A stretch of DNA of 64,000 nucleotides from Lumbricus terrestris (GCA_949752735.1 OX457038.1:59988035-60052034); one strand, 5' to 3'; positions 11,355-22,340 are shown, counted from the stretch's first letter. Notes: generated from the letters alone by a model not told the origin. A program made the numbers and translations.

Positions 11355-11575
11355 TAAATAAATAAATAAATGCATGAACGAATGCATGAATCAATCAATC
11401 AATCAGTCAATCAGTCAGTAAATCAATCAATCAATCAATCAATCAATTAAACACTGAATCAGTGGATTAATGAATCAATTAATCAGTCTACCAATCAATC
11501 AATTCAATCAATTTAATCAAACAATCAATCGATCAATCAATCAATCAATGAAAGAATTAATTAATTAATGTGAAT
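11355..11575. repeat. (AATC/AATA)n imperfect microsatellite
   Basis: AATAAATA then ATCAATCAATC-type repeats with many variants, directly after a GCGCTATATAAG motif (11333) that marks a SINE-like 3' end. In the intron between exons 5 and 6. Confidence 0.75.
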
Positions 11576-11662
11576 TAAATGAGACACCGTGATCCTATTA
11601 TTTCCGTGTGTGTGTGTGGCAAGCCAAACTCTTGAGACTAATCTATCAAAATGTTATCTTAC

Positions 11663-12223
11663 TGTCGCAGACAATGTTGCTGAGGTTTGCGACAATTCCA
11701 GTGAGCGCCGTCGAGCTGTCAATCACGATCATGTTCTTCCAGTACGGATAGCTGGCAATCTTCGTCAGCACGAACATGTTCCTCCACGTCCCAACGGTGA
11801 CCGTGATGAGCAGGACTCCCGTCACCTTCAGATTCTGAGCCTCCTGTATCGTCCGCGCCGAATCGACCGAGTCCCCGTTGGTGATGAGCACGACCACACG
11901 CGGCACGGTCCCTCTGTTGACCGGGAAGCCAGCGACGCGTACCTGCGCCAGCGCGGCCGCGGTGTCCGTCCGTCGCCCCTCGTAGGTGAGGTCCTGCACG
12001 GCCCAGATGATCTCCTGCCTGGACTTCAGGTACCCGAGAGGCACGGGGGTCTTGATGACGTCGCTGTACGACACGAGACCGACGTTGATGCGAGTGCTTT
12101 CGACGTCCAGCTGCGATACGACGTTGACTAGGTAGAGCTTGATGAGGTCGAAGGTCGACGGTCCATAGGTGGCGGAAGCGTCGACGACGAAGATGACGTC
12201 AGTAGTTCCCGGGCAATTGATTG
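11663..12223 (-). CDS. Exon 5: vWA3 (degenerate MIDAS)
   Basis: A 561-nt exon (acceptor CTGTCAG, donor GTAAGA, phase 1-1) encodes a whole vWA domain from CPGTTDVIFVVDASAT to NLSNIVCDS. The metal site is altered: DASAT replaces DxSxS, and VVVLITNGDS has Asn where the other copies have Asp (ITDG). The threonine loop (RRTDTAAAL) is kept. Both domain-closing cysteines are present. The fold looks intact but metal-dependent binding may be weak or lost (inference). Confidence 0.87.
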
Positions 12224-12393
12224 CTGACAGACGAAAAGCAATTATATATATAATCTGTGCTATGTAATGTTTTTAACAGAAGGCTTCATTCAAGCGAATT
12301 ATGCCACTTGCAAATATTTCAGTAATGCTGTATACTTTTAACCTATAATTTTATCTGAAGGATCGCTAGCACGGGCGCTATATAGGCTATGAT

Positions 12394-12602
12394 CAGGAGG
12401 GGCGGATCCAGGGGGGGGCCAATCCGGCCATGGCCCCCCCATTTAAAAATTGCATGGAACGTGGCCCCCCCCATTTGGTTTCAAAAACATGTAGTGGGAG
12501 AGAAAAACAGGACATCTGGCCCCTCCCTATTAGAAAATCGTACGGGACGTGGCCCCCCCGTTCGGAAATGGCATCTCCTTTTCCCGGAAAATTGATTGAC
12601 GA

Positions 12603-12637
<35 letters not shown>

Positions 12638-12856
12638 TCATCAACTTTTTTGGCGGATAAGTTGGTATCTTTTTCCCGAAAAATTGGTCGATGACTAAAA
12701 AAAAAAAAAAAAAAAAAAAAAGGTCATCAACTTTTTTGGCGGATAAGTTGGTATCTTTTTCCCGAAAATTTGGTCGATGACTAAAAATTTTTTCTACTGT
12801 CTCACAATACCAACAATTTTGGCCCCCCCCTTCGAAAATTCCTGTATCCGCCCTTG
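12394..12856. mobile_element. hAT-like MITE with 8-bp target duplication
   Basis: Flanked on both sides by GCTATGAT (12386-12393 and 12857-12864). Ends are CAGGAGGGGCGGATCCAGG and CCTGTATCCGCCCTTG, imperfect inverted repeats. The interior holds C-runs, two long A-runs (12604-12636 and 12697-12720) and a repeated segment GGTCATCAACTTTTTTGGCG. No coding capacity. 8-bp duplications are typical of hAT. Confidence 0.78.
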
Positions 12857-13124
12857 GCTATGATACCTATGCATGTGTGTGTAGGCCTACATAAATATTA
12901 TGTATGCATGCATTTAATTACCTATTATGCATTGTTGCAGACATTTAGTGATACAGAATGAAAAGCAATACAGCGAAATGATGTGGAATGAAGTGCATTG
13001 AGATCACACGCAACTCTTGCAACAAATGCCATGACAGAAGATTGTATGTGAGCTTAATGAAGCCCAAAGCGACAGAGTCATAACTGTTTAACCTAACCTT
13101 ACTTCATATTGTTTGTATGCGCAC

Positions 13125-13296
13125 TCGTCATAGCGCCCCTTCAAGCTCTATCTACTCAGAGGCGCTCCCGAATGCGGTGCGGACACTGCATCGGAGTTTC
13201 ACGCCGAAGCGCTGAGCAATTGCGAGTGAAGGACTTGCCTAAGGTCCCTGCGCGGCGACATGAGGTGGATTCATAACCACTACACCACCGCGACCC
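13125..13296 (-). mobile_element. tRNA-derived SINE (family A), internally deleted
   Basis: The minus strand starts GGGTCGCGGTGGTGTAGTGG (A-box-like), but the B box is missing through a deletion that joins the head to the body. The body matches the copies at 9.7 and 56.5 kb down to GGGGCGCTATGAC. Confidence 0.65.
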
Positions 13297-13462
13297 TAAC
13301 ATTAGGCATACTCCACTTTCTCTACCCCACCATGATTGTTCTGACAGAGCAATATAGGCTACGTTTTGATCCTGACTCCAACCTCAACCAACACATCGAG
13401 AGTTCGTGTGGTGCGATAAAGAAACCCACTCTACTCTATCACAATCGGATATGAATACTCAC

Positions 13463-16400
13463 GTGGAAGGGAAACTGTGGCACGTGAAATGCCGGATGTT
13501 GTCGAACTCAAAACAACGGGAGAAGAACTGGTCGACGAGGGAGAAGAACTGGTCGAAGAGGGAGAAGAACTGGTCGACGAAGGAGAAGAACTGGTCGACG
13601 AAGGCGAAGAACTGGTCGACGAGGGAGAAGAACTGGTCGACGAGGGAGAAGAACTGGTCGACGAGGGAGAAGAACTGGTCGACGAGGGAGAAGAACTGGT
13701 CGACGAGGGAGAAGAACTGGTCGACGAGGGAGAAGAACTTGTCGACGAGGAGGAAGAACTGGGTGACGAGGAAGAAGAACTGGTCGACAAAGAACTGGTC
13801 GACGAAGGCGAAGAACTGGTCGACGAGGGAGAAGAACTGGTCGACGAGGGAGAAGAACTGGTCGACGAAGGCGAAGAACTGGTCGAAGAAGGCGAAGAAC
13901 TGGTCGACAAAGAACTGGGCGACGAAGGAGAAGAACTGGTCGACGAAGGCGAAGAACTGGTCGACGAAGGCGAAGAACTGGTCGAAGAAGGCGAAGAACT
14001 GGTCGACAAAGAACTGGGCGACGAAGGAGAAGAACTGGTCGACGAAGGCGAAGAACTGGTCGACGAGGGAGAAGAACTGGTCGACGAGGGAGAAGAACTG
14101 GTCGAAGAGGGAGAAGAACTGGTCGACGAGGGAGAAGAACTGGTCGAAGAAGGCGAAGAACTGGTCGAAGAAGGCGAAGAACTGGTCGACAAAGAACTGG
14201 GCGACGAAGGAGAAGAACTGGTCGACGAAGGCGAAGAACTGGTCGACGAAGGCGAAGAACTGGTCGAAGAAGGCGAAGAACTGGTCGACAAAGAACTGGG
14301 CGACGAAGGAGAAGAACTGGTCGACGAAGGCGAAGAACTGGTCGACGAGGGAGAAGAACTGGGCGACGAAGGCGAAGAACTGGTCGACGAGGGAGAAGAA
14401 CTGGTTGACGAAGGCGAAGAACTGGTCGAAGAGGGAGAAGAACTGGTCGAAGAGGGAGAAGAACTGGTCGAAGAGGGAGAAGAACTGGTCGAAGAGGAGG
14501 AAGAACTGGGTGACGAGGAAGAAGAACTGGTCGACGAGGAGGAAGAACTGGGTGACGAGGAAGAAGAACTGGTCGACAAAGAACTGGGCGACGAAGGAGA
14601 AGAACTGGTCGACGAGGGAGAAGAACTGGTCGACGAGGGAGAAGAACTGGTCGAAGAAGGCGAAGAACTGGTCGAAGAAGGCGAAGAACTGGTCGACAAA
14701 GAACTGGGCGACGAAGGAGAAGAACTGGTCGACGAAGGCGAAGAACTGGTCGACGAAGGCGAAGAACTGGTCGAAGAAGGCGAAGAACTGGTCGACAAAG
14801 AACTGGGCGACGAAGGAGAAGAACTGGTCGAAGAGGGAGAAGAACTGGTCGACGAGGGAGAAGAACTGGACGACGAAGGCGAAGAACTGGTCGAAGAGGG
14901 AGAAGAACTGGTCGAAGAGGGAGAAGAACTGGTCGAAGAGGGAGAAGAACTGGTCGAAGAGGAGGAAGAACTGGGTGACGAGGAAGAAGAACTGGTCGAC
15001 GAGGAGGAAGAACTGGGTGACGAGGGAGAAGAACTGGTCGACGAGGAGGAAGAACTGGTCGACGAGGAGGAAGAACTGGGTGACGAGGGAGAAGAACTGG
15101 TCGACGAGGAGGAAGAACTGGTCGATGAGGGAGAAGAACTGGTCGAAGAGGAAGAAGAACTGGTCGACGAGGGAGAAGAACTGGGCGACGAAGGCGAAGA
15201 ACTGGTCGAAGAGGGAGAAGAACTGGTTGACGAGGGAGAAGAACTCGTCGACGAGGGAGAAGAACTGGGCGACGAAGGCGAAGAACTGGTCGAAGAGAGA
15301 GAAGAACTGGTCGAAGAGGGAGAAGAACTGGGTGACGAGGGAGAAGAACTCGTCGACGAGGACGAAGAACTGGGTGACGAGGGAGAAGAACTGGTCGACG
15401 AGGGAGAAGAAATGGTTGACGAGGGAGAAGAACTGGGCGACGATGGAGAAGAACTGGTCGACGAGAGAGAAGAACTGGTCGAAGAAGGAGAAGAACTGGG
15501 CGACGAGGGAGAAGAACTGGTCGGCATTTCTGAACCACCCGGTGAGGTGCTCCCAGTGACTGGGTTTTGAGGTGATGTACTTCCACTTCCTGTACCACTT
15601 GGTGTTGTACTTCCAGTGAATGGACTTTGGGAAGATGAACTTTCATTTCCGGGACCACTTGGTGTTGAACTTCCAGTGAATGGACTTTGAGAAGATGAAC
15701 TTCCATTTCCGGGACCACTTGGTGTTGTACTTCCAGTGAATGGACTTTGGGAAGATGAACTTTCACTTCCGGGACCACTTGGTGTTGTACTTCCAGTGAA
15801 TGGACTTTGAGATGATGAACTTCCATTTCCGGGACCACTTGGTGTTGTACTTCCAGTGAATGGACTTTGGGAAGATGAACTTTCACTTCCGGGACCACTT
15901 GGTGTTGTACTTCCAGTGAATGGACTTTGAGAAGATGAACTTCCATTTCCGGGACCACTTGGTGTTGTACTTCCAGTGAATGGACTTTGGGAAGATGAAC
16001 TTTCACTTCCGGGACCACTTGGTGTTGTACTTCCAGTGAATGGACTTTGGGAAGATGAACTTCCATTTCCGGGACCACTTGGTGTTGAACTTAAAGTGAA
16101 TGGACTTTGGGAAGATGAACTTCCATTTCCGGGACCACTTGGTGTTGTACTTCCAGTGAATGGACTTTGGGAAGATGAACTTTCACTTCCGGGACCACTT
16201 GGTGTTGTACTTCCAGTGAATGGACTTTGGGAAGATGAACTTCCATTTCCGGGACCACTTGGTGTTGTACTTCCAGTGAATGGACTTTGGGAAGATGAAC
16301 TTTCACTTCCGGGACCACTTGGTGTTGTACTTCCAGTGAATGGACTTTGAGATGATGAACTTACATTTCCGGGACCACTTGGTGTTGTACTTCCAGTGAA

Positions 16401-19123
16401 TGGACTTTGGGAAGATGAACTTCCATTTCCTGGACCACTTGGTGTTGTACTTCCAGTGAATGGACTTTGAGAAGATGAACTTCCATTTCCGGGTCCACTT
16501 GGTGTTGTACTTCCAGTGAATGGACTTTGAGAAGATGAACTTCCATTTCCGGGACCACTTGGTGTTGTACTTCCAGTGAATGGACTTTGGGAAGATGAAC
16601 TTCCATTTCCGGGACCACTTGGTGTTGTACTCCCAGTGAATGGACTTTGGGAAGATGAACTTCCATTTCCGGGACCACTTGGAGTTGTACTTCCAGTGAA
16701 TGGACTTTGGGAAGATGAACTTTCACTTCCGGGACCACTTGGTGTTGTACTTCCAGTGAATGGACTTTGAGAAGATGAACTTCCATTTCCGGGACCACTT
16801 GGTGTTGTACTTCCAGTAAATGGACTTTGGGAAGATGAACTTTCACTTCCGGGACCACTTGGTGTTGTACTTCCAGTGAATGGACTTTGAGATGATGAAC
16901 TTCCATTTCCGGGACCACTTGGTGTTGTACTTCCAGTGAATGGACTTTGGGAAGATGAACTTTCACTTCCGGGACCACTTGGTGTTGTACTTCCAGTGAA
17001 TGGACTTTGGGAAGATGAACTTTCACTTCCGGGACCACTTGGTGTTGTACTTCCAGTGAATGGACTTTGGGAAGATGAACTTCCATTTCCGGGACCACTT
17101 GGTGTTGTACTTCCAGTGAATGGACCTTGAGAAGATGAACTTCCATTTCCTGGACCACTTGGTGTTGAACTTCCAGTGAATGGACTTTGAGAAGATGAAC
17201 TTCCATTTCCGGGACCACTTGGTGTTGTACTTCCAGTGAATGGACTTTGGGAAGATGAACTTTCACTTCCGGGACCACTTGGTGTTGTACTTCCAGTGAA
17301 TGGACTTTGGGAAGATGAACTTCCATTTCCGGGACCACTTGGTGTTGTACTTCCAGTGAATGGACTTTGGGAAGATGAACTTTCACTTCCGGGACCACTT
17401 GGTGTTGTACTTCCAGTGAATGGACTTTGGGAAGATGAACTTCCATTTCCGGGACCACTTGGTGTTGTACTTCCAGTGAATGGACTTTGGGAAGATGAAC
17501 TTTCATTTCCGGGACCACTTGGAGTGATGCTGCCAGTGCCAATTGACGTGCTGCTCGAGGCTGACATCGTTCCACTTCCTGTACTACTTGGCGAAGTGCT
17601 GCGTGTTCCAGAACCACTTGACGATGACAGCGTTGGCGTGATTGTGTTCGTTGTTGTGGTTGTGGTTGACGTTGTAGGTGTGGATGCTATTGTAGACGAT
17701 GACATAATAGCTGGTGTTGGTGAAGTCGATGGTGACGTAGGTGTTGTTGTTGACGTTGGTGAAGTCGATGTTGACGTAGGAGTAGTTGTTGACGTTGGTG
17801 AAGTCGAAGTTGGGGTAGGTGTTGTTGTTGACGTTGGTGAAGTCGATGTTGACGTAGGTGTAATTGTTGACGTCGGTGAAGTCGAAGTTGACGTAGGTGT
17901 AGTTGTTGACGTTGGTGAAGTCGATGGTGACGTAGGTGTTGTTGTTGACGTCGGTGAAGTCGATGTTGACGTAGGTGTAGTTGTTGACGTTGGTGAAGTC
18001 GAAGTTGGGGTAGGTGTTGTTGTTGACGTTGGTGAAGTCGATGTTGACGTAGGTGTAGTTGTTGACGTCGGTGAAGTCGAAGTTGACGTAGGTGTAGTTG
18101 TTGACGTTGGTGAAGTCGATGGTGACGTAGGTGTTGTTGTTGACGTCGGTGAAGTCGATGTTGACGTAGGTGTAATTGTTGACGTTGGTGAAGTCGAAGT
18201 TGGGGTAGGTGTAGTTGTTGACGTCGGTGAAGTCGAAGTTGACGTAGGTGTAGTTGTTGACGATGGTGAAGTCGAAGTTGGCGTAGGTGTAGTTGTTGAC
18301 GTCGGTGAAGTCGAAGTTGGCGTAGGTGTAGTTGTTGACGTCGGTGAAGTCGAAGTTGGCGTAGGTGTAGTTGTTGACGTTGGTGTAGATGGTGTTCTTG
18401 TCGTTGTCGTGGTTGACGTTGACGTCGATGCTATTGTTGGTGTTGGCGTAGACGCCGTTGGTGGTGATGTTGGCGTTGACAAAGGGCTCGTCGTCGTTGT
18501 TGTGGTCGTCGTTGTTGAGAAGGGTGTCGTCGTTGCGCCAACGGCATTGCAGACCGACGTCGTCAGGTTTCTTACGATCGACTGAAGCTCGGTGAAGAGA
18601 TCGACGTAGAAGTAATGTGCTGCGGTGGGACTCGAAGCGATGACCCTGACAGCCGTGTCGTCTCTGTTGATCTCATCCGATATCCCGATGACGAACACCT
18701 CGACCCCCTGCGATCGCAGATTCTCCGCCTCACCGGGAGTCTTATCCCGGTCCACTCCACTTGGGACACCATCCGTTATCAGCAGCGCCACGTTGACGAC
18801 ATTCGCTCGGGTCTTGTTGCGGAAGAGCTCCGTTGTTACTCGCAGACCGGCCGCGGTGTTCGTCTGTCCGCCCCAGAACGGAAGTCTCCGGATGACGGGC
18901 AGGAGCTGTTCCGTCGTGTTGAATCGGGTGAAGTCGAAGATGATCTGCGACGTGTCGCTGAATCCAACGGCTGCCACTCGTGTGTCCGACTGACTGATGT
19001 TGAAGTCCTTGAGGAAGTTGTTGAGAAATCCGACGATGTCTCGCACCCAGCTGTCTGGATCGTCGAACACGATGCTCGACGATTCGTCCAGTATCAGTGC
19101 GAGGTCAAGCCTCTTCTGGCAGG
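13463..19123 (-). CDS. Exon 4: vWA2 plus giant Ser/Thr/Pro mucin region
   Basis: A single 5661-nt exon without a stop codon. Residues 1-190 form vWA2, starting CQKRLDLALILDESSSI (MIDAS DESSS), with QTNTAAGL and LLITDGVPSG, ending NLTTSVCN. Next comes a Thr/Pro-rich stretch made of about 17 copies of a 13-residue unit (39-bp repeat, 17.7-18.4 kb). Then come about 32 copies of a 20-residue unit, GSTTPSGPGNGSSSSQSPFT (60-bp repeat, 15.6-17.5 kb). Last is a Ser-rich stretch of about 660 residues built on SSPSSTS units (21-bp repeats, 13.5-15.5 kb). All three tracts are dense in potential O-glycosylation sites, so the region is mucin-like. The exon ends at donor GTGAGT, phase 1. The long open frames on the opposite strand and in another frame are by-products of the repeats. 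Confidence 0.88.
13510..15535. repeat. 21-bp coding minisatellite (Ser-rich tract)
   Basis: Plus-strand units such as GGTCGACGAGGGAGAAGAAC, with single-base variants and some shortened units, encode SSPSSTS-type heptads of the mucin on the minus strand. Indels are all multiples of three, so the host frame is kept. Confidence 0.9.
15565..17520. repeat. 60-bp coding minisatellite (mucin 20-mers), about 32 units
   Basis: Units keep exact 60-bp spacing from 15601 to 17520 with no indel. Two unit types (GPGNGSSSSQ and GPGSESSSSQ) alternate over much of the array, making a 120-bp higher-order repeat. Confidence 0.93.
17705..18385. repeat. 39-bp coding minisatellite (Thr/Pro tract)
   Basis: About 17 units containing GTTGACGT.GGTGAAGTCGA encode a 13-residue Thr/Ser/Pro unit of the mucin exon. 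Confidence 0.85.
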
Positions 19124-19194
19124 CTGGCAAAAGACAAAGGCAACGCAGGTTCTTTACAACTCTGCACTCATAATAATAATTAATTGTACTTTGC

Positions 19195-19283
19195 CAGGTC
19201 TATGCTGAGTAGCATCAGGACTTACTCGCAGGTCCTTGGTGGGGATGCACTCTTTGCCAACGATGTTGGACAGATTCGTTAAT
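19195..19283 (-). pseudogene. Relic duplicate of the 3' end of vWA1 exon 3
   Basis: On the minus strand this reads LSNIVGKECIP and then a GTAAGT donor followed by the same intron bases (CCTG.TGCTACTCA) seen after exon 3 at 20142. The left part of the domain and any acceptor are missing. It looks like the remains of a partial tandem duplication of exon 3, lying between the real exons 3 and 4. Confidence 0.6.
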
Positions 19284-19341
19284 TCAATTATGCAATACAA
19301 AACATTTATGGTGCTCTTTCAAAATGTCAACCAAGTCTCAA

Positions 19342-19589
19342 CAGTAGCGGCGTCTGAGAGGGGCTAGGGGCTAAGCCCTCTAAAAGGCTGTCCGGGGGCT
19401 AAGCCCCCCTAAAAAAGGCATGTAAAACTGAAATATTTCCACGATAAGCCCCTCTAAAAAATGAATAGATCCATCATAAGATTTCGACCGGATGACTAAA
19501 AATTTCATCGGAAATTTTGGCGGATGGAAATGGAAAATTTCCGCCAGGATTCAGCCCCCTCCCAACCTGAAATCCTGACCACGCAACTG
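19342..19589. mobile_element. hAT-like MITE (near-perfect 8-bp duplication)
   Basis: Flanked by AGTCTCAA (19334-19341) and AGTTTCAA (19590-19597), one mismatch. Ends are CAGTAGCGGCGTCTGAGAGG and CCTGACCACGCAACTG. GGGGCTAAGCCCCCC repeats inside, shared with the MITE at 33.3 kb. Confidence 0.65.
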
Positions 19590-20141
19590 AGTTTCAATGA
19601 ATTGCTTATTAATGGGTCACATTAGCCAGGAGTTATTGTGTGATGAAGGGTATGCACTATGCAGAAAGTGGTTATATCAGACACTAGGAATGCTCAAAAG
19701 TTATGTTGCTTTGAGGTCCATGACATCACCATCAAGACTTGCATTGTCCTGTAAGCTCCTACAGAGACTTTAGAATAGTTAGGCTAATTGTATCGGGGTC
19801 GACATATGAGGCTATAGCAGAAGTTTTAGCAGTAAGGCCAAAGTAGATTTAGGGATGTTCTAGCAGTTGCAAGGTTCGGTCTATTTAGTAGTTGCACTCA
19901 TAGTAATCTTGCCTGAGAACAGGGCTTAAAGTGTGCCTGGACGGTCATGACCGGTGTCCATGCACTTGTTTTAAAATCTGAACGCCGTCCAGCCACTTAT
20001 TGGCGAGCAGAGACTGGAAAGGTAAGGGGAGTCCAGGCACTTCTTTTGGAGAGGTAAGGGGCGTCCAGGCACTTATTTTTCCACACTTTAGGCACTACCT
20101 GAGAAGACCTATAGGCTATGTTGAGTAGCACCAGGACTTAC

Positions 20142-20449
20142 CCGAAGGTCCATAGTACGGGATGCACTCCTTCCCAACGATATCATCGACGATATTGGAG
20201 AGATTGGCGTAGGTGTCAACGACGATGACGTCTGATAGGTTGGATGCGATCGTCTGAAGCTCCGTTATGTTGATACTCGATGTGATTCCGATCACAATAA
20301 CCCTCGCACCGGTTGCCTTCAGATTTCTTGCCTCAGTGATCGTCTGCTCGGGGAAAACGTTCGACTTGCCGTCCGTTATGACGATGGCAACGTTCGGCAC
20401 GTTCGTTCGGTCGCCGTTGTCGACATTGAAGGTGATCTCCCTCAACGTC
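20142..20449 (-). CDS. Exon 3: C-terminal part of vWA1
   Basis: 308-nt exon with acceptor TTGCCTCTAG and donor GTAAGT. It encodes TLREITF followed by NVPNVAIVITDGKSN, the MIDAS Asp strand, then the helical end NLSNIVDDIVGKEC. The terminal Cys closes the domain, and a short linker (IPYYGPSG) follows. Immediately upstream of the acceptor in the intron is a GTAG-type tetranucleotide repeat of about 320 bp. Confidence 0.85.
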
Positions 20450-20485
20450 CTAGAGGCAAGGGTTAAGATGAGGTCATAAATAAGC

Positions 20486-20547
20486 AAGTAGGTAGGTAGG
20501 TAGGTAGGTAGGTAGGTAGGTAGGTAGGTAGGTAGGTAGGTAGGTAG

Positions 20548-20580
<33 letters not shown>

Positions 20581-20800
20581 CAAGTAAGTAAGTAAGTAGG
20601 TAAGTAGGTAAGTAAGTAGGTAGGTAGGTAGGTAGGTAGGTAGATAGGTAGGTAGGTATGTAGGTAGGTAGGTAGGTAGGTAGGTAGGTAGGTAGGTAGG
20701 TAGGTAGGTAGGTAGGTAGGTAGGTAGGTAGGTAGGTAGGTAGGTAGGTAGGTAGGTAGGTAGGTAGGTAGGTAGGTAAGCAAGTAAGTAAGTAAGTAAG
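20486..20800. repeat. (GTAG/GTAA)n tetranucleotide microsatellite
   Basis: Long GTAG and GTAA runs, abutting the acceptor side of exon 3. The open frames across it are artefacts. Confidence 0.93.
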
Positions 20801-21078
20801 TAACTGTGTTCGTTATTAATTTATCGGTTAACTCCAACGTTAAAGGCAAACATTAAGGTTACAGGCTAAATGTATGCAAAGGATAAGCATAGGCCTAAAG
20901 TTCATTGTAAGAATAGAATTAAAGTTAACGTTGAAGGCAGAGTTAAACGATAGAGGTATTAGTAAATACCTGCGCGAAGTTAAGACGAAAGTGGAGTTAA
21001 AGATGAAGTAAAGTAACGAAAAATCATAGACTCCACTGTTAAACGCGTAGTGTAGGTCAATTATTCATGGCTGCTTAC

Positions 21079-21349
21079 CGTAGACCAAGACCCGTGTATG
21101 TGTTCTGATCAAGAGCTTTGGTGTCCGAGATGGAGTTGTACATTCCCGTTAGGTCGTAGTACGTTGAGAGGTTGAAGAGGATCTTAACGCTCGAGCTGAA
21201 CGTGACCATCCCAACGTGGTCCTCGTTGGGACCGACGTTCAACCGACTGATGATCTGCTTGACGAACCGCTGTTCATATAACCACGCATCCTCGTCAACG
21301 ATGCTCCCAGACGAGTCCAACAGGAGACCAAGGTCGACGAAGTTACATC
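21079..21349 (-). CDS. Exon 2: N-terminal part of vWA1
   Basis: 271-nt exon between acceptor CCTATAG and donor GTAAGC. It encodes CNFVDLGLLLDSSGSI, carrying the first MIDAS motif (DSSGS) behind the Cys that usually pairs with the Cys at the end of the domain. It ends just after NTYTGLGLR, which holds the MIDAS threonine. The exon runs from phase 1 to phase 2 and joins exon 3 in frame. Confidence 0.85.
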
Positions 21350-21611
21350 CTATAGGAGGAAACGAACAGGCATTGCTATTCAAGGATACTAGGTTCAATT
21401 TTGCTGGATTTTGTTAGGGGAAGTGTCACTGGGTGAGTCGAACAGTTTTGAGAGCCTGCCACATAAGTTAACTTAAGAGAACACAACAACAACGAGAATA
21501 TTTATTTCTAAGGTCTGCCATGCTGTTATTTGAATGCAAGGCATTGCAAGGTGCCCTGGCTATATACCCTCTTAATGGTTGTGTTATACGGAGCCATGCA
21601 TACAATGATTA

Positions 21612-21612
<1 letters not shown>

Positions 21613-21678
<66 letters not shown>

Positions 21679-21680
21679 TA
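21613..21680. repeat. (ATT/TAA)n microsatellite
   Basis: About 22 ATT units. A 3'-end LINE fragment abuts its right side, as at 5.5 and 3.3 kb. Confidence 0.9.
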
Positions 21681-21835
21681 AAAAAGGTATATAGGATCCC
21701 TCAGGGACTTCACTATCGCCTAGTATAAAGTCAAAGTCTTGAAAGGCCCTATTCATATTCTTCCTTCTGGCCCCCAAACGCAAATGCGTTGTAGCGTTGT
21801 AACATCAGCGAGATACGCTGGAACAAAAATTATCG
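21681..21835 (-). mobile_element. 3'-end fragment of RLE-type LINE
   Basis: The minus strand encodes FQRISLMLQRYNAFAFG, matching the C-terminal LFQSISITIQRYNAVAFQG of LINE copy 2. It is followed by the 3' UTR ending in CCTCAGGG and a TAA tract. The outer half of the hairpin is missing here. Confidence 0.72.
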
Positions 21836-21850
21836 TTATTATTTTTTTTT

Positions 21851-21955
21851 AAATGCCCTGAGGTATTTAGGATCCCTCAGGGACTTAAATATTAATTAAG
21901 AACAGAATAAAAACATCTAGAACGGCACCTAATCGTCGTAGAGATCGCTATTATT
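21851..21955 (-). mobile_element. 3'-end fragment of RLE-type LINE with perfect 3' hairpin
   Basis: Contains CCCTGAGG (21856-21863) and CCTCAGGG (21875-21882), a perfect 8-bp stem, preceded by an A-rich/TAA tail. A downstream segment (AGAACGGCACCTAATCG) matches the 3' UTR of LINE copy 1. Same orientation as all the others. Confidence 0.7.
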
Positions 21956-22249
21956 ATTATTATTTAAAGATTGATTAAGACCCGAACACGCCACATATTG
22001 ATTAGATATTCATATCGATCAGCTGATATTCATAATTATGCACCATTAGGATGTATTGATTGGAGAGGGACGTGCTACCAGATGACTCAAATAGATGTGG
22101 TGCTGGATCTATGCAAAATTTATGTAGCGCCATAAGATCAATAGGATTTGCAATCGTCAGCAAGGTTCGATTCTTTTTTTAGGAAGGATACTTGGTGTAG
22201 GGCGTTTGTTTTGCTCCTCAGTGCTCCTATAAGTTGCTGTGTAAGTTTC

Positions 22250-22340
22250 ATTATTATTATTTTAGCGCCCGAGGTATAAATGATCCCTCAGGCTTTAGAA
22301 ACAATACTAAAAGCCCTCAGCGGTCAATTGTGCGAACGTG
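22250..22340 (-). mobile_element. 3'-end fragment of RLE-type LINE
   Basis: An ATT tract followed by GCCCGAGG (22267-22274) and CCTCAGGC (22286-22293), a stem with one mismatch, in the same position as in the other copies. Confidence 0.6.

Noticed and set aside
13406..15570. Plus-strand open frames of about 700 codons (NWSTREK and ELVDEGE repeats)
   Set aside because: They are the reverse complement and shifted frame of the Ser-rich mucin tract. The 21-bp repeat lacks stops in several frames. Only the minus frame continues into a vWA domain with matching splice sites.
13508..17617. Second minus frame (VHSLEVQHQVVPE and RPVLLPR repeats)
   Set aside because: Out of frame with vWA2. It is open only because of the repeat period and has no domain or splice continuity.
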